From: Pseudomonadota bacterium
GTDB lineage: Bacteria > Pseudomonadota > Alphaproteobacteria > Rickettsiales > UBA1997
Reading direction: 5' to 3'
DNA length: 5,581 bases
Assembly (NCBI GenBank): GCA_009921385.1
Contig: RFXY01000077.1
Location: 1-5,581 of the forward strand
Below are positions 1 through 5,581 of the stretch, piece after piece (position 1 is the first letter of the stretch; the number at the start of each line of letters is the position of its first letter). Below the pieces are notes generated by a model. That model had not been told where the DNA came from. It worked only from the letters and a program-made list of their open reading frames with translations, and ran no database searches. The translations under genes and the position numbers were made by a program.

Positions 1-65
1 TATTTTATTTCACCAGCAAGTGTTTTTTTAATATAAATTTAAAGTATTTTATTTCACCAGCAAGT
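1..65. repeat. Two copies of a 21-nt direct repeat in AT-rich intergenic DNA
   Basis: Positions 1-21 and 45-65 are identical over 21 nt (begins TATTTTATTT, core CACCAGCAAG, ends T), a period of 44 nt. The 23-nt stretch between them (22-44) is almost pure A/T. The first 10 nt of the unit occur again at 69-78 without the CACCAGCAAG core. The first copy starts at the window edge, so the true unit length and copy number are unknown. The repeat lies beyond the 3' end of the leftward metallophosphoesterase gene, and no open reading frame of note covers it. It could be the edge of a short tandem-repeat block, a duplicated gene end or a dispersed intergenic repeat. Nothing identifies it further. Confidence 0.7.
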
Positions 66-113
66 TTTTATTTTATTTTGCATATATTAGAATTTTAGAT
101 GAGGGAAATGGCA

Positions 114-914
114 TTAAACACCAATAACACCGCCAAGCTTGATGGGGGTGATGCTGGTTGCCAAGCCTTGTTGATTGGTTTGAATTAAACAAGCACAAAA
201 AGTTGCTTCTTGGCTGGCGGGCTGCATTCTATCGGTTTTTCTTTTGTGTAAAAAAATTTGAATTGGCACATTTTTTTCCATACCAATTACCGAGTCGTAG
301 TCGCCACACATACCGGCATCGGTTTGGTATGCAGTGCCACCTTTCATAATATGGCAATCGTTAGTAGGAATATGAGTGTGGGATCCAACCACAGCGGTTA
401 CTTTGCCATCTAAAAATTTTGCCATTGCCATTTTTTCAGAAGTGGCTTCGGCATGAAAATCGACAAAAATAGCATCAACTTCTTTGCCAAGTGTGTGGGT
501 TTTAACAATTTTTTCGGCGAAAGCAAAAGGGCAATCAACATTATATTTCATAAAAACCTGCCCCATTAAATGCAAAACTAAGATTTTTTTGGTGCTAGAC
601 ACTGCAAAAATGCCAAAGCCATTGCCAGGGCTAGATGCAGGAAAATTAAGAGGTCTTAAAATATTTTTATTTGTAGTAAGTAAATTGTTGGCTTCTTTGT
701 TATCCCAAATGTGGTCGCCACCTGTGATAACATTGGCTCCTGCCTGAAATATTTCAAGACAAGATTGTTGATTTAAACCAAAGCCGCCACTAGCATTATC
801 GGCATTGACAACAATAAAATCGAGCTGGTGCTGTTGTTTTAAAAGCGGTAAATATTTAGCAACGGCGGTTTTGCCACTTCTCCCCATCACATCGCCACAA
901 AACAAAATATTCAT
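114..914 (-). CDS. ymdB: YmdB/TIGR00282-family metallophosphoesterase
   Basis: A 266-residue cytoplasmic protein of the usual length for the YmdB family, dinuclear-metal phosphodiesterases; the Bacillus enzyme acts on 2',3'-cyclic nucleotides, but the substrate here is unknown. Visible motifs in order: GDVMGRSG with Asp8, VNADNASGG at 36-44 with Asn40, GGDHIWD at 65-71 with His68, VDFHAEATSEK from 151 with His154, GSHTH at 177-181 with His179 and His181, and DAGMCGDYDSVIGM from 199. Two metal-site positions differ from the family as I know it: Asp39 replaces Glu in the N-x-E-N motif, and Asp67 replaces Asn in G-N-H-x-W-D. The rest looks intact, so activity may be kept or altered. Its ATG shares one base with the nuoI stop (TAATG), so it is probably translated by coupling as the last gene of a nuoH-nuoI-ymdB unit. 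The family assignment is firm; the reaction is inferred. Confidence 0.9.
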   Translation of the reverse strand: MNILFCGDVMGRSGKTAVAKYLPLLKQQHQLDFIVVNADNASGGFGLNQQSCLEIFQAGANVITGGDHIWDNKEANNLLTTNKNILRPLNFPASSPGNGFGIFAVSSTKKILVLHLMGQVFMKYNVDCPFAFAEKIVKTHTLGKEVDAIFVDFHAEATSEKMAMAKFLDGKVTAVVGSHTHIPTNDCHIMKGGTAYQTDAGMCGDYDSVIGMEKNVPIQIFLHKRKTDRMQPASQEATFCACLIQTNQQGLATSITPIKLGGVIGV

Positions 915-1399
915 TAATAACCCTGCTTTTTAAGATTTAAATTGGTTTGCAAGGCAGATTCATATTTGTCGCCATTTTCAAGAAGTTTTTCTTTGGTATA
1001 ATAAAGTTCTTGCCTAGTTTCGGCGGCAAACTCAAAATTTGGGCCTTCAACAATAGCATCGACAGGGCAAGCCTCTTGGCACAAACCGCAATAAATGCAT
1101 TTTAGCATATCGATGTCGTATTTGGTGGTTTTACGACTGCCATCTTCTCGTTCGCAAGCCTCAATAGTAATTGCTTGTGCCGGGCAAATCGCCTCACACA
1201 ATTTGCAGGCAATGCATCTTTCTTCGCCGTTTGGATATCGCCTTAGGGCATGTTCGCCACGAAATCTAGGGCTGATGGGGCCTTTTTCGTAAGGATAGTT
1301 GATGGTGTATTTTCTTTTAAACATATGCTTAAAAGTAAGCCAATGCCCTTTGATGATATCGATTAGTAAAAAAGAAAAAAGATATTTAAATATTTTCAT
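914..1399 (-). CDS. nuoI: NADH-quinone oxidoreductase subunit I (NuoI)
   Basis: A 161-residue complex I subunit on the cytoplasmic arm that carries two 4Fe-4S clusters (N6a/N6b) passing electrons towards the quinone site. It has an N-terminal hydrophobic/amphipathic stretch (about 1-30), the family-typical [20 protein letters not shown] block (40-59), and two ferredoxin motifs. The first has Cys62, 65, 68 and 72 followed by Pro; the second has Cys101, 104, 107 and 111 followed by Pro. [14 protein letters not shown] follows, as in alphaproteobacterial NuoI. An in-frame ATG at 1453 would add 18 residues, but these overlap the end of nuoH and do not resemble NuoI. The ATG at 1399, 2 nt after the nuoH stop, gives the usual length and is chosen. 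No clear Shine-Dalgarno precedes it, so coupling to nuoH is likely. Its stop overlaps the next gene by one base. The gene that follows is not nuoJ. Confidence 0.95.
   Translation of the reverse strand: MKIFKYLFSFLLIDIIKGHWLTFKHMFKRKYTINYPYEKGPISPRFRGEHALRRYPNGEERCIACKLCEAICPAQAITIEACEREDGSRKTTKYDIDMLKCIYCGLCQEACPVDAIVEGPNFEFAAETRQELYYTKEKLLENGDKYESALQTNLNLKKQGY
921..924 (-). promoter_or_regulatory. Shine-Dalgarno-like AGGG for the metallophosphoesterase gene
   Basis: On the minus strand AGGG lies 6 nt before the ATG at 914-912, inside the last codons of nuoI. It is the clearest ribosome-binding motif in the window; the other genes show little or none. It supports ATG 914 as the true start. 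Confidence 0.5.
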
Positions 1400-1401
1400 T
1401 T

Positions 1402-2394
1402 TTATAAGAAAGGTTGGAAATAAACAAGATAAGTGGCAACACCCACCACCCAAACTAAAGAAATTGGTAAAAATACTTTCCAGCCTAACCGCATAAGTTG
1501 GTCGTAGCGATATCGTGGCAAAGTTGCCCTAACCCAAATAAAGCAGAAAAGCAAGAAAATAACTTTAAGCATTAGCCACACAAAGCCCGGAATTGCCAAG
1601 CAAAAAGGATGATTGCAAATTGGCAACCAACCGCCTAAAAACAAAATAGAAGCAACAGAAGAAATAAGAATCATATTGGCATATTCGCCCAAAAAAAACA
1701 TAGCAAAAGCCATAGAACTATATTCGACATTATAGCCCGCCACTAGCTCGGCTTCGGCTTCGGGCAGATCAAATGGGTGGCGGTTGGTTTCTGCCAAGGC
1801 AGAAACAAAAAACAACACAAACATAGGAAACATCGAAACAACATACCAGCCGTTTTTTTGTGCTAAAACAATTTCTGATAAATTAAGCGAGCCAGCCATC
1901 AGCACCACCGAAATGATGATAAGACCAATAGAAATCTCATAAGAAATCATTTGAGCAGAAGAGCGAATGGCACCTAAAAAAGCATATTTAGAATTACTCG
2001 CCCAGCCAGCAATAATAATGCCATAAACACCCAAAGAAGAAGTGGCAAGTAAATATAGCACACCGATATTAAGATTGGCAACCACAAAATTTTCAGAAAA
2101 AGGAATGACAGCCCAGCCAATAAGGGCAAGCACAAAAGTGATGATAGGAGCCAAAAAAAACAAGAATTTATTAGCCTTGCTTGGAATAATTATTTCTTTT
2201 AAGAGCAATTTTAAGCCGTCGGCAATCGGTTGCAACAAGCCAAAAGGGCCGACCACATTTGGCCCTTTGCGAAGTTGCATAGAGGCGATAACTTTTCTTT
2301 CCATCAAGGTGAGATAAGCAACAGCACCAAGCAACGGCAAGATGATGATGAAAATTTTAATGAGAATGGAAAGCAGATAAAAAATATCTATCAT
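1402..2394 (-). CDS. nuoH: NADH-quinone oxidoreductase subunit H (NuoH)
   Basis: A 330-residue inner-membrane subunit of complex I, homologue of mitochondrial ND1, forming much of the quinone-binding channel at the junction with the peripheral arm. Length is normal and about eight hydrophobic segments can be read. Signatures: [20 protein letters not shown] (31-50) with [15 protein letters not shown] after it; [22 protein letters not shown] (132-153); and the acidic loop [20 protein letters not shown] (201-220) followed by YNVEYSS and FFLGEYANM. The charged ETNR, PFD and EAEAE residues of the quinone-side loop are all present. It ends with the usual [15 protein letters not shown] and a final hydrophobic helix. 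ATG 2394 matches the expected N-terminus. It is the first gene of the leftward unit: nuoG, the usual upstream neighbour, is absent and a divergent promoter region takes its place. Confidence 0.96.
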   Translation of the reverse strand: MIDIFYLLSILIKIFIIILPLLGAVAYLTLMERKVIASMQLRKGPNVVGPFGLLQPIADGLKLLLKEIIIPSKANKFLFFLAPIITFVLALIGWAVIPFSENFVVANLNIGVLYLLATSSLGVYGIIIAGWASNSKYAFLGAIRSSAQMISYEISIGLIIISVVLMAGSLNLSEIVLAQKNGWYVVSMFPMFVLFFVSALAETNRHPFDLPEAEAELVAGYNVEYSSMAFAMFFLGEYANMILISSVASILFLGGWLPICNHPFCLAIPGFVWLMLKVIFLLFCFIWVRATLPRYRYDQLMRLGWKVFLPISLVWVVGVATYLVYFQPFL

Positions 2395-2443
2395 TGACTA
2401 AAAATTATAAGATTAAACAACATTAACATAAACAATATTAACA

Positions 2444-2471
2444 ATTTTAAAGAACAATATTTTTTTGTCAA
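2444..2471 (-). promoter_or_regulatory. Candidate sigma70 promoter for nuoH-nuoI-ymdB
   Basis: On the minus strand a perfect TTGACA (2471-2466) is followed after 16 nt by TAAAAT (2449-2444), one mismatch from the consensus -10. Initiation would be near 2437, giving a leader of about 40 nt before the nuoH ATG. A second possible -10, a perfect TATAAT at 2409-2404, lies only 9 nt before the ATG with a poor -35 (TTTATG, 2432-2427); if used it would give an almost leaderless transcript. In such AT-rich DNA -10-like hexamers are common by chance, so the TTGACA is the main evidence. Confidence 0.5.
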
Positions 2472-2483
2472 ACTAATTTTATA

Positions 2484-2512
2484 TTGCATTTTATAAGTAA
2501 ATTAACTATAAT
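2484..2512 (+). promoter_or_regulatory. Candidate sigma70 promoter for the queD-ffh unit
   Basis: TTGCAT (2484-2489) and a perfect TATAAT (2507-2512) are separated by the optimal 17 nt. Initiation near 2519 would leave a leader of about 24 nt before the queD ATG at 2543, too short to hold a riboswitch. The -35 element starts only 12 nt from the oppositely oriented TTGACA of the nuoH promoter, so the two are back to back and could compete for polymerase or share a regulator. No operator-like inverted repeat was recognised. Confidence 0.5.
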
Positions 2513-2542
2513 CTTTCTAAAAAAACAAAACATCAACTATCA

Positions 2543-2962
2543 ATGATTACTTGCACTAGAAAATTTCATTTTGATTCTGCTCACCGAGTGATGCAACACG
2601 AAAATAAATGCAAGTTGCTCCACGGTCATCGCTATGTGGTTGAGGCAACTTTTACCGCCAAAAATCTTGATAATTTAGGCAGAATTATTGATTTTTCAGT
2701 CATCAAAGATCTACTAGGCAGTTGGCTCGACAACAACTTTGATCACAACACTATTTTGCATCAAGACGATAGCCAACTTGGCGAGCAAATTGCCAAAATT
2801 ACTGGGCAAAAAATTTATTACTTACCCTGCAATCCCACCGCCGAAAACATCGCTTGGTATTTGCATACAAAAATTTGCCCTATGCTTTTTGATGCTTGCA
2901 ACATTAGCTGTGTGGGCATTACCGTTTTTGAAACCCCCAATTGTTTTGCCCAAATAAAATGA
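2543..2962 (+). CDS. queD: 6-carboxy-tetrahydropterin / 6-pyruvoyl-tetrahydropterin synthase family (QueD)
   Basis: A 139-residue protein of the PTPS/QueD family, which converts 7,8-dihydroneopterin triphosphate; in bacteria this usually yields 6-carboxy-tetrahydropterin for queuosine synthesis. Zinc ligands are His14 in FDSAHR and His27/His29 in the CKLLHGH motif, whose Cys23 is the expected catalytic cysteine. Further family marks are IIDFSVIK (48-55), Asp67-His68 in [18 protein letters not shown] (97-107), and Glu130 in FETPNCFA, which contacts the pterin. All key residues are present and the length is normal, so it should be active. The spacing C-x3-HGH fits QueD-type enzymes, but a pure 6-pyruvoyl activity cannot be excluded from sequence. 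It is the first gene of the rightward unit, with no evident Shine-Dalgarno. Its TGA overlaps the ATG of the following ybgC remnant by 4 nt (ATGA). No other queuosine gene is in view. Confidence 0.9.
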   Translation: MITCTRKFHFDSAHRVMQHENKCKLLHGHRYVVEATFTAKNLDNLGRIIDFSVIKDLLGSWLDNNFDHNTILHQDDSQLGEQIAKITGQKIYYLPCNPTAENIAWYLHTKICPMLFDACNISCVGITVFETPNCFAQIK

Positions 2963-3302
2963 ATCATCAAATTTTTTGTCGAGTTTATTATGAAGATACC
3001 GACTGCGGTAAGGTGGTTTATTATGCCAATTATCTCAAATTTTTCGAAAGAGGGCGAACCGAACTTCTTCGCTCTTTTGGCATTCACAAATCAACTATCA
3101 TCGCCCTGCTTTTCTTGACGATTTGTTAATGGTAGAAAGTAAAATCACTAATTTAGGCAAGGCATCAATCACTATGCAACAACAAATAACTTGCGATCAT
3201 AAAAAAATTTCTAGCCTAGACATCAATTTAGCTTGCATTAACACTAACAGCCTTAAACCTTGCAAATTACCAACAACTTTTCAACAATTTTTTTATGTTT
3301 GA
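2959..3302 (+). pseudogene. ybgC: Broken YbgC-type acyl-CoA thioesterase (internal out-of-frame deletion)
   Basis: The family is a hotdog-fold acyl-CoA thioesterase normally associated with Tol-Pal or lipid metabolism. From ATG 2959 the N-terminal part reads [19 protein letters not shown] and then [17 protein letters not shown], including the expected catalytic Asp15. After about residue 44 it continues out of register and stops at 3127-3129, giving 56 residues. In another frame, from about 3090, the C-terminal half reads [19 protein letters not shown] and later SITMQQQITCD, LACINTNSLKP and LPTTFQQFF, ending with TGA at 3300-3302. Both halves match the family, but the roughly 16-17 residues that normally join them (the helix end and the FVV strand) are missing. 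The frame change implies a loss of 49 or 52 nt. The stop overlaps the ffh start by 8 nt, so an intact ybgC was once embedded in this operon. No in-frame full-length product is possible. Confidence 0.88.
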
Positions 3303-4635
3303 TAATTTTTCTAATAAAGTCACCCAAATTTTCCAAAGCATTTCTGGTAAAAAACTGATTACCGAAGAGAATTTAAACGAAACTCTCCGAGAAATTCGCA
3401 TCGCCTTGCTTGAAGCCGATGTTGCTTTGCCTGTTGCCAAAGATTTTATCAACAAAGTCAAAGAAGAAGCCCTAGGCAGGCAAGTGCTAACAAATGTTGC
3501 TCCCGGGCAAATGATTGTTAAAGTGGTGCACGATTGTTTAGTTGATTTATTTGGCAAAGAGAAAGTCGAAATCAATCTGGCCAGCACTCCGCCTGCCATT
3601 ATCATGATGGTTGGTTTGCAAGGAGCAGGCAAAACCACTAGCTCGGCGAAACTGGCTTCGTTGCTAAAAAATAAAATGCGAAAAAAAGTTTTATTGGCTT
3701 CTCTCGACATTTACAGGCCAGCGGCGGTTGAGCAGTTGGCTATTTTGGCTAAAAAAATTGGGGTTGATTTTGCTAATTTTACCGCCGATAAAACAGTGTT
3801 GCAACTGGCAGAAATCGCCAAGCAACAAGCCAATGATTATGCCTATGATGTGCTAATTTTTGACACCGCTGGCAGAACTTCTATCAATCAAGAAATGATG
3901 CAAGAATTAATCGATCTCAATGCTTTTGCCAAACCAATCGAAATTTTACTTACCGTTGATGCTATGATTGGGCAAGATTCGTTGCAAGTTGCCAAAAATT
4001 TTCAACAAGTTTTGCCGTTAACAGGGGTTATTCTAACTAGGCTCGATGGCGACAGCAGGGGCGGTGTTGCTATGACCATGAAAGCCACCACTAATTGCCC
4101 GATTAAATTTATTGGCACTGGCGAAAAACTGGGTGATTTCGCCGAATTTAACCCAGATCGCATCGCTTCTCGCATTGTTGGTATGGGCGATATTGTTTCG
4201 TTAGTTGAAAAGGCTCAAGAACTTTTCGATGTGAAAGAAATGCAAACCGCCACCAATAAATTTAAAAAAGGCAAGGTTGATTTTAACGATATTTTAAGTC
4301 AAATTCGCAATATGCGAAAAATGGGCGGTATGGCATCTATCGTCAATTTGTTGCCAGGTTTTAACACCATCAAAGAACAACTTAAAAATATGACCCACTT
4401 TGAATCAGAGGTCAAAAAACAAGAGGCCATTATTTTGGCGATGACTCCCAAAGAGCGAACCAAGCCAGATTTACTAAACTCTTCACGCAAACATCGCATT
4501 GCCAAAGGAGCGGGATCAAACATTCAAGAAGTAAATCGCTTAATGAAAAAACACAAGCAAATGCAAAAAATGATGCAAAAATTTGGCAAAATCGACCCAA
4601 GAAAACTCGAAGAAATGATGGAAAAAAACCAATAA
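3295..4635 (+). CDS. ffh: Signal recognition particle protein Ffh (SRP54)
   Basis: A 446-residue SRP GTPase that binds signal sequences and 4.5S RNA and docks with FtsY to deliver nascent inner-membrane proteins. The N domain (about 1-95) contains the ALLEADVALPVAKDFI motif. The G domain has GLQGAGKTT (107-115, G1/P-loop), DIYRPAAVEQL (138-148, G2), DTAGR (190-194, G3), LTRLDGDSRGG (247-257, G4) and GTGEK (274-278, closing loop). The methionine-rich M domain (about 325-446) has the finger-loop region NMRKMGGMASIVNLLPG (339-355) and the RNA-binding helix-turn-helix SSRKHRIAKGAG (396-407), then EVNRLMKKHKQMQKMMQKFG. Length and all motifs are normal. ATG 3295 is fixed by the typical MFDN N-terminus, although no Shine-Dalgarno precedes it. 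It overlaps the ybgC remnant by 8 nt and lies 3 nt before the next gene, so it is probably co-transcribed from the queD promoter. Confidence 0.97.
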   Translation: MFDNFSNKVTQIFQSISGKKLITEENLNETLREIRIALLEADVALPVAKDFINKVKEEALGRQVLTNVAPGQMIVKVVHDCLVDLFGKEKVEINLASTPPAIIMMVGLQGAGKTTSSAKLASLLKNKMRKKVLLASLDIYRPAAVEQLAILAKKIGVDFANFTADKTVLQLAEIAKQQANDYAYDVLIFDTAGRTSINQEMMQELIDLNAFAKPIEILLTVDAMIGQDSLQVAKNFQQVLPLTGVILTRLDGDSRGGVAMTMKATTNCPIKFIGTGEKLGDFAEFNPDRIASRIVGMGDIVSLVEKAQELFDVKEMQTATNKFKKGKVDFNDILSQIRNMRKMGGMASIVNLLPGFNTIKEQLKNMTHFESEVKKQEAIILAMTPKERTKPDLLNSSRKHRIAKGAGSNIQEVNRLMKKHKQMQKMMQKFGKIDPRKLEEMMEKNQ

Positions 4636-4638
4636 CAT

Positions 4639-5581
4639 ATGCAAAATAAACCGCTTAAATTTATTATTTTTTACTTGTTTTCTTTGATCTTTTTTTCTGC
4701 TTGTTCTGCCGACAAAAAATATGATAAGAAAAAGGCAATAAATTTGCTTACCAACAACCAAGAAATAGTTTTTTCTCACAAAAAAGTGCAGTTAGCAAAA
4801 TCGGTAAGCAAGCAATCTTTTTTAAATAACGATGCCAATAATTTTGGGCATTTAACCAAAAATTATCAAGTTAAACAGCAAAATATTTTGGGTTTTTTGC
4901 CAAAACAATTTTATTATTTTGATAAGCAAACCATATATGAAAAATTTTATCTACACAATGCCAATCAAACCTTTATTTTTGAGCCACAAATACACAACAA
5001 TAATTTATTTTCGCTCACCGCCTCTGGGCATTTACAAAAATATCAAATAATTTCAACCGACAAAGCCCTTTCTTTTCAGCTATTGTGGCAAAAATCAGTA
5101 TCCACTAAAATCGCTCAACATAATTATCGATTACTCAAACTTTCTTGGTGTCAAGAAATGCTGTTTCTGATTGATGGTAGCAATAAAATTAAGGCCTTGT
5201 CTGTTGATAACGGCAATTTGTTGTGGCAAAAAGAATTATCAGCAATGCTTTCTTCTGCCCCAATTTGCACAGCAGATGCTGTTTTTGTAAGTAGTGGCAA
5301 CAACAAAACTTTTTCTTTGCAAAAAAATAATGGCAATATTAATTGGATTCATCAGGGTTTAATTGCCAACACCGCCATTTTAAACAGCCCAAATCTTGCT
5401 TTTTGGCACGACAATTTGCTGGTTGCCTATGCTTCTGGCGATGTTTATCTGTTAAAACAAAAAACCGCCGAAGTGCTTTGGCAAAACAATGTTAATCTAT
5501 ATCAAAACACTTTTCATCAAGATTATCTAAACGATGTTAATGCCAATTTGATAATTGACGATAATGTGCTTTTTGTTTTAG
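4639..5581 (+). CDS. bamB: BamB-like PQQ-repeat beta-propeller lipoprotein (3' end outside window)
   Basis: The frame is open from ATG 4639 to the window end (314 residues visible; partial). A Lys-containing N-terminus and hydrophobic stretch (8-21) end in FFSAC, a lipobox-like site with Cys22 as the lipidated residue. The -3 residue is Phe instead of the preferred Leu, so lipidation is likely but not certain. From about 119 onward there are beta-propeller blade repeats with the typical alternation of short strands and L-W: LFSLTASGHLQKY, IDGSNKIKALSVDNGNLLWQ (178-197), VFVSSGNNKTFSLQKNNGNI and LLVAYASGDVYLLKQ (260-274), then VLWQNNV. The YASGDVYLL blade and the DVNANLIIDDNVLFV stretch resemble alphaproteobacterial BamB, the outer-membrane lipoprotein that supports beta-barrel assembly with BamA. 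Residues 25-115 are Asn/Lys/Phe-rich and poorly conserved. It starts 3 nt after ffh, so it is in the same unit. Another PQQ-repeat lipoprotein remains possible. Confidence 0.72.
   Translation, partial: MQNKPLKFIIFYLFSLIFFSACSADKKYDKKKAINLLTNNQEIVFSHKKVQLAKSVSKQSFLNNDANNFGHLTKNYQVKQQNILGFLPKQFYYFDKQTIYEKFYLHNANQTFIFEPQIHNNNLFSLTASGHLQKYQIISTDKALSFQLLWQKSVSTKIAQHNYRLLKLSWCQEMLFLIDGSNKIKALSVDNGNLLWQKELSAMLSSAPICTADAVFVSSGNNKTFSLQKNNGNINWIHQGLIANTAILNSPNLAFWHDNLLVAYASGDVYLLKQKTAEVLWQNNVNLYQNTFHQDYLNDVNANLIIDDNVLFVL

Noticed and set aside
10..29. Rho-independent terminator at the CACCAGCAAGTG followed by a T run
   Set aside because: The possible stem (CAC/GTG) is only 3 bp around a 6-nt loop, and on the plus strand it follows no visible gene.
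1..66. CRISPR array
   Set aside because: The repeat is only 21 nt with two visible copies, and the 23-nt interval is nearly pure A/T, unlike a spacer; no cas genes are in view.
158..747. Plus-strand open frames opposite the metallophosphoesterase gene
   Set aside because: They are antisense shadows of a clearly conserved protein, with no recognisable domain or upstream signals.
1400..1453. N-terminal extension of nuoI from ATG 1453 (18 extra residues, Cys-rich)
   Set aside because: The extra residues lie within the nuoH coding end in another frame and do not resemble NuoI; ATG 1399 gives the standard length and N-terminus.
2513..2542. preQ1 riboswitch upstream of queD
   Set aside because: The predicted leader is only about 24 nt and shows no preQ1-type hairpin or C-rich loop.
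2941..2958. TTG start at 2941 for the ybgC remnant
   Set aside because: It would lie inside the last codons of queD. The ATG at 2959 with a 4-nt ATGA overlap and the typical YbgC N-terminus is much better.
3080..3131. Programmed ribosomal frameshift joining the two ybgC halves
   Set aside because: A slip would join the frames but could not restore the missing 16-17 conserved residues, and no convincing slippery site plus structure is seen at about 3090.
4299..4779. Minus-strand open frames opposite ffh and the bamB-like gene
   Set aside because: They lie antisense to well-supported coding sequence, have low-complexity composition (Phe/His/Lys-rich) and match no family I recognise.

Overview
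The window reads as a piece of an AT-rich (roughly 35% G+C by eye, not computed), gene-dense alphaproteobacterial chromosome. NuoI and NuoH carry the alphaproteobacterial versions of their signatures. The wording of NuoH (e.g. [20 protein letters not shown]) and QueD ([10 protein letters not shown], then NPTAEN) recalls Rickettsiales or related host-associated lineages. That placement rests on remembered family sequences, not on a search. No mobile element, CRISPR array, tRNA or rRNA gene was seen.

Layout: two transcription units diverge from a 148-bp AT-rich intergenic region (2395-2542). Leftward (minus strand) run nuoH, nuoI and a YmdB-type metallophosphoesterase. They are packed with a 2-nt gap and then a 1-nt TAATG overlap. 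Rightward (plus strand) run queD, a broken ybgC, ffh and a partial bamB-like lipoprotein gene that leaves the window. These are joined by a 4-nt ATGA overlap, an 8-nt overlap and a 3-nt gap. Good sigma70-type promoter candidates face away from each other in the intergenic region: TTGACA-16-TAAAAT for nuoH and TTGCAT-17-TATAAT for queD. The left end (1-113) is AT-rich, non-coding as far as visible, and carries two copies of a 21-nt direct repeat.

Functionally, nuoH and nuoI encode the quinone-site membrane subunit and the two-cluster ferredoxin-like subunit of respiratory complex I; neither nuoG nor nuoJ is next to them. queD acts in pterin/queuosine precursor synthesis. ffh is the signal recognition particle GTPase that targets inner-membrane proteins, and the last gene looks like the outer-membrane assembly lipoprotein BamB, so the distal half of the rightward unit concerns the cell envelope.

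The most notable point is ybgC. Its N- and C-terminal halves are both clearly recognisable, but an internal deletion inferred at about 49 or 52 nt has removed some 16-17 residues and shifted the frame. The premature stop falls in a TAATG that reopens the correct downstream frame. The second notable point is that the YmdB-like enzyme has Asp in place of two normally invariant metal-site residues (Glu39 and Asn67). I see no evidence of a wholly new system; the window is otherwise ordinary core-genome content of a reduced-looking genome.
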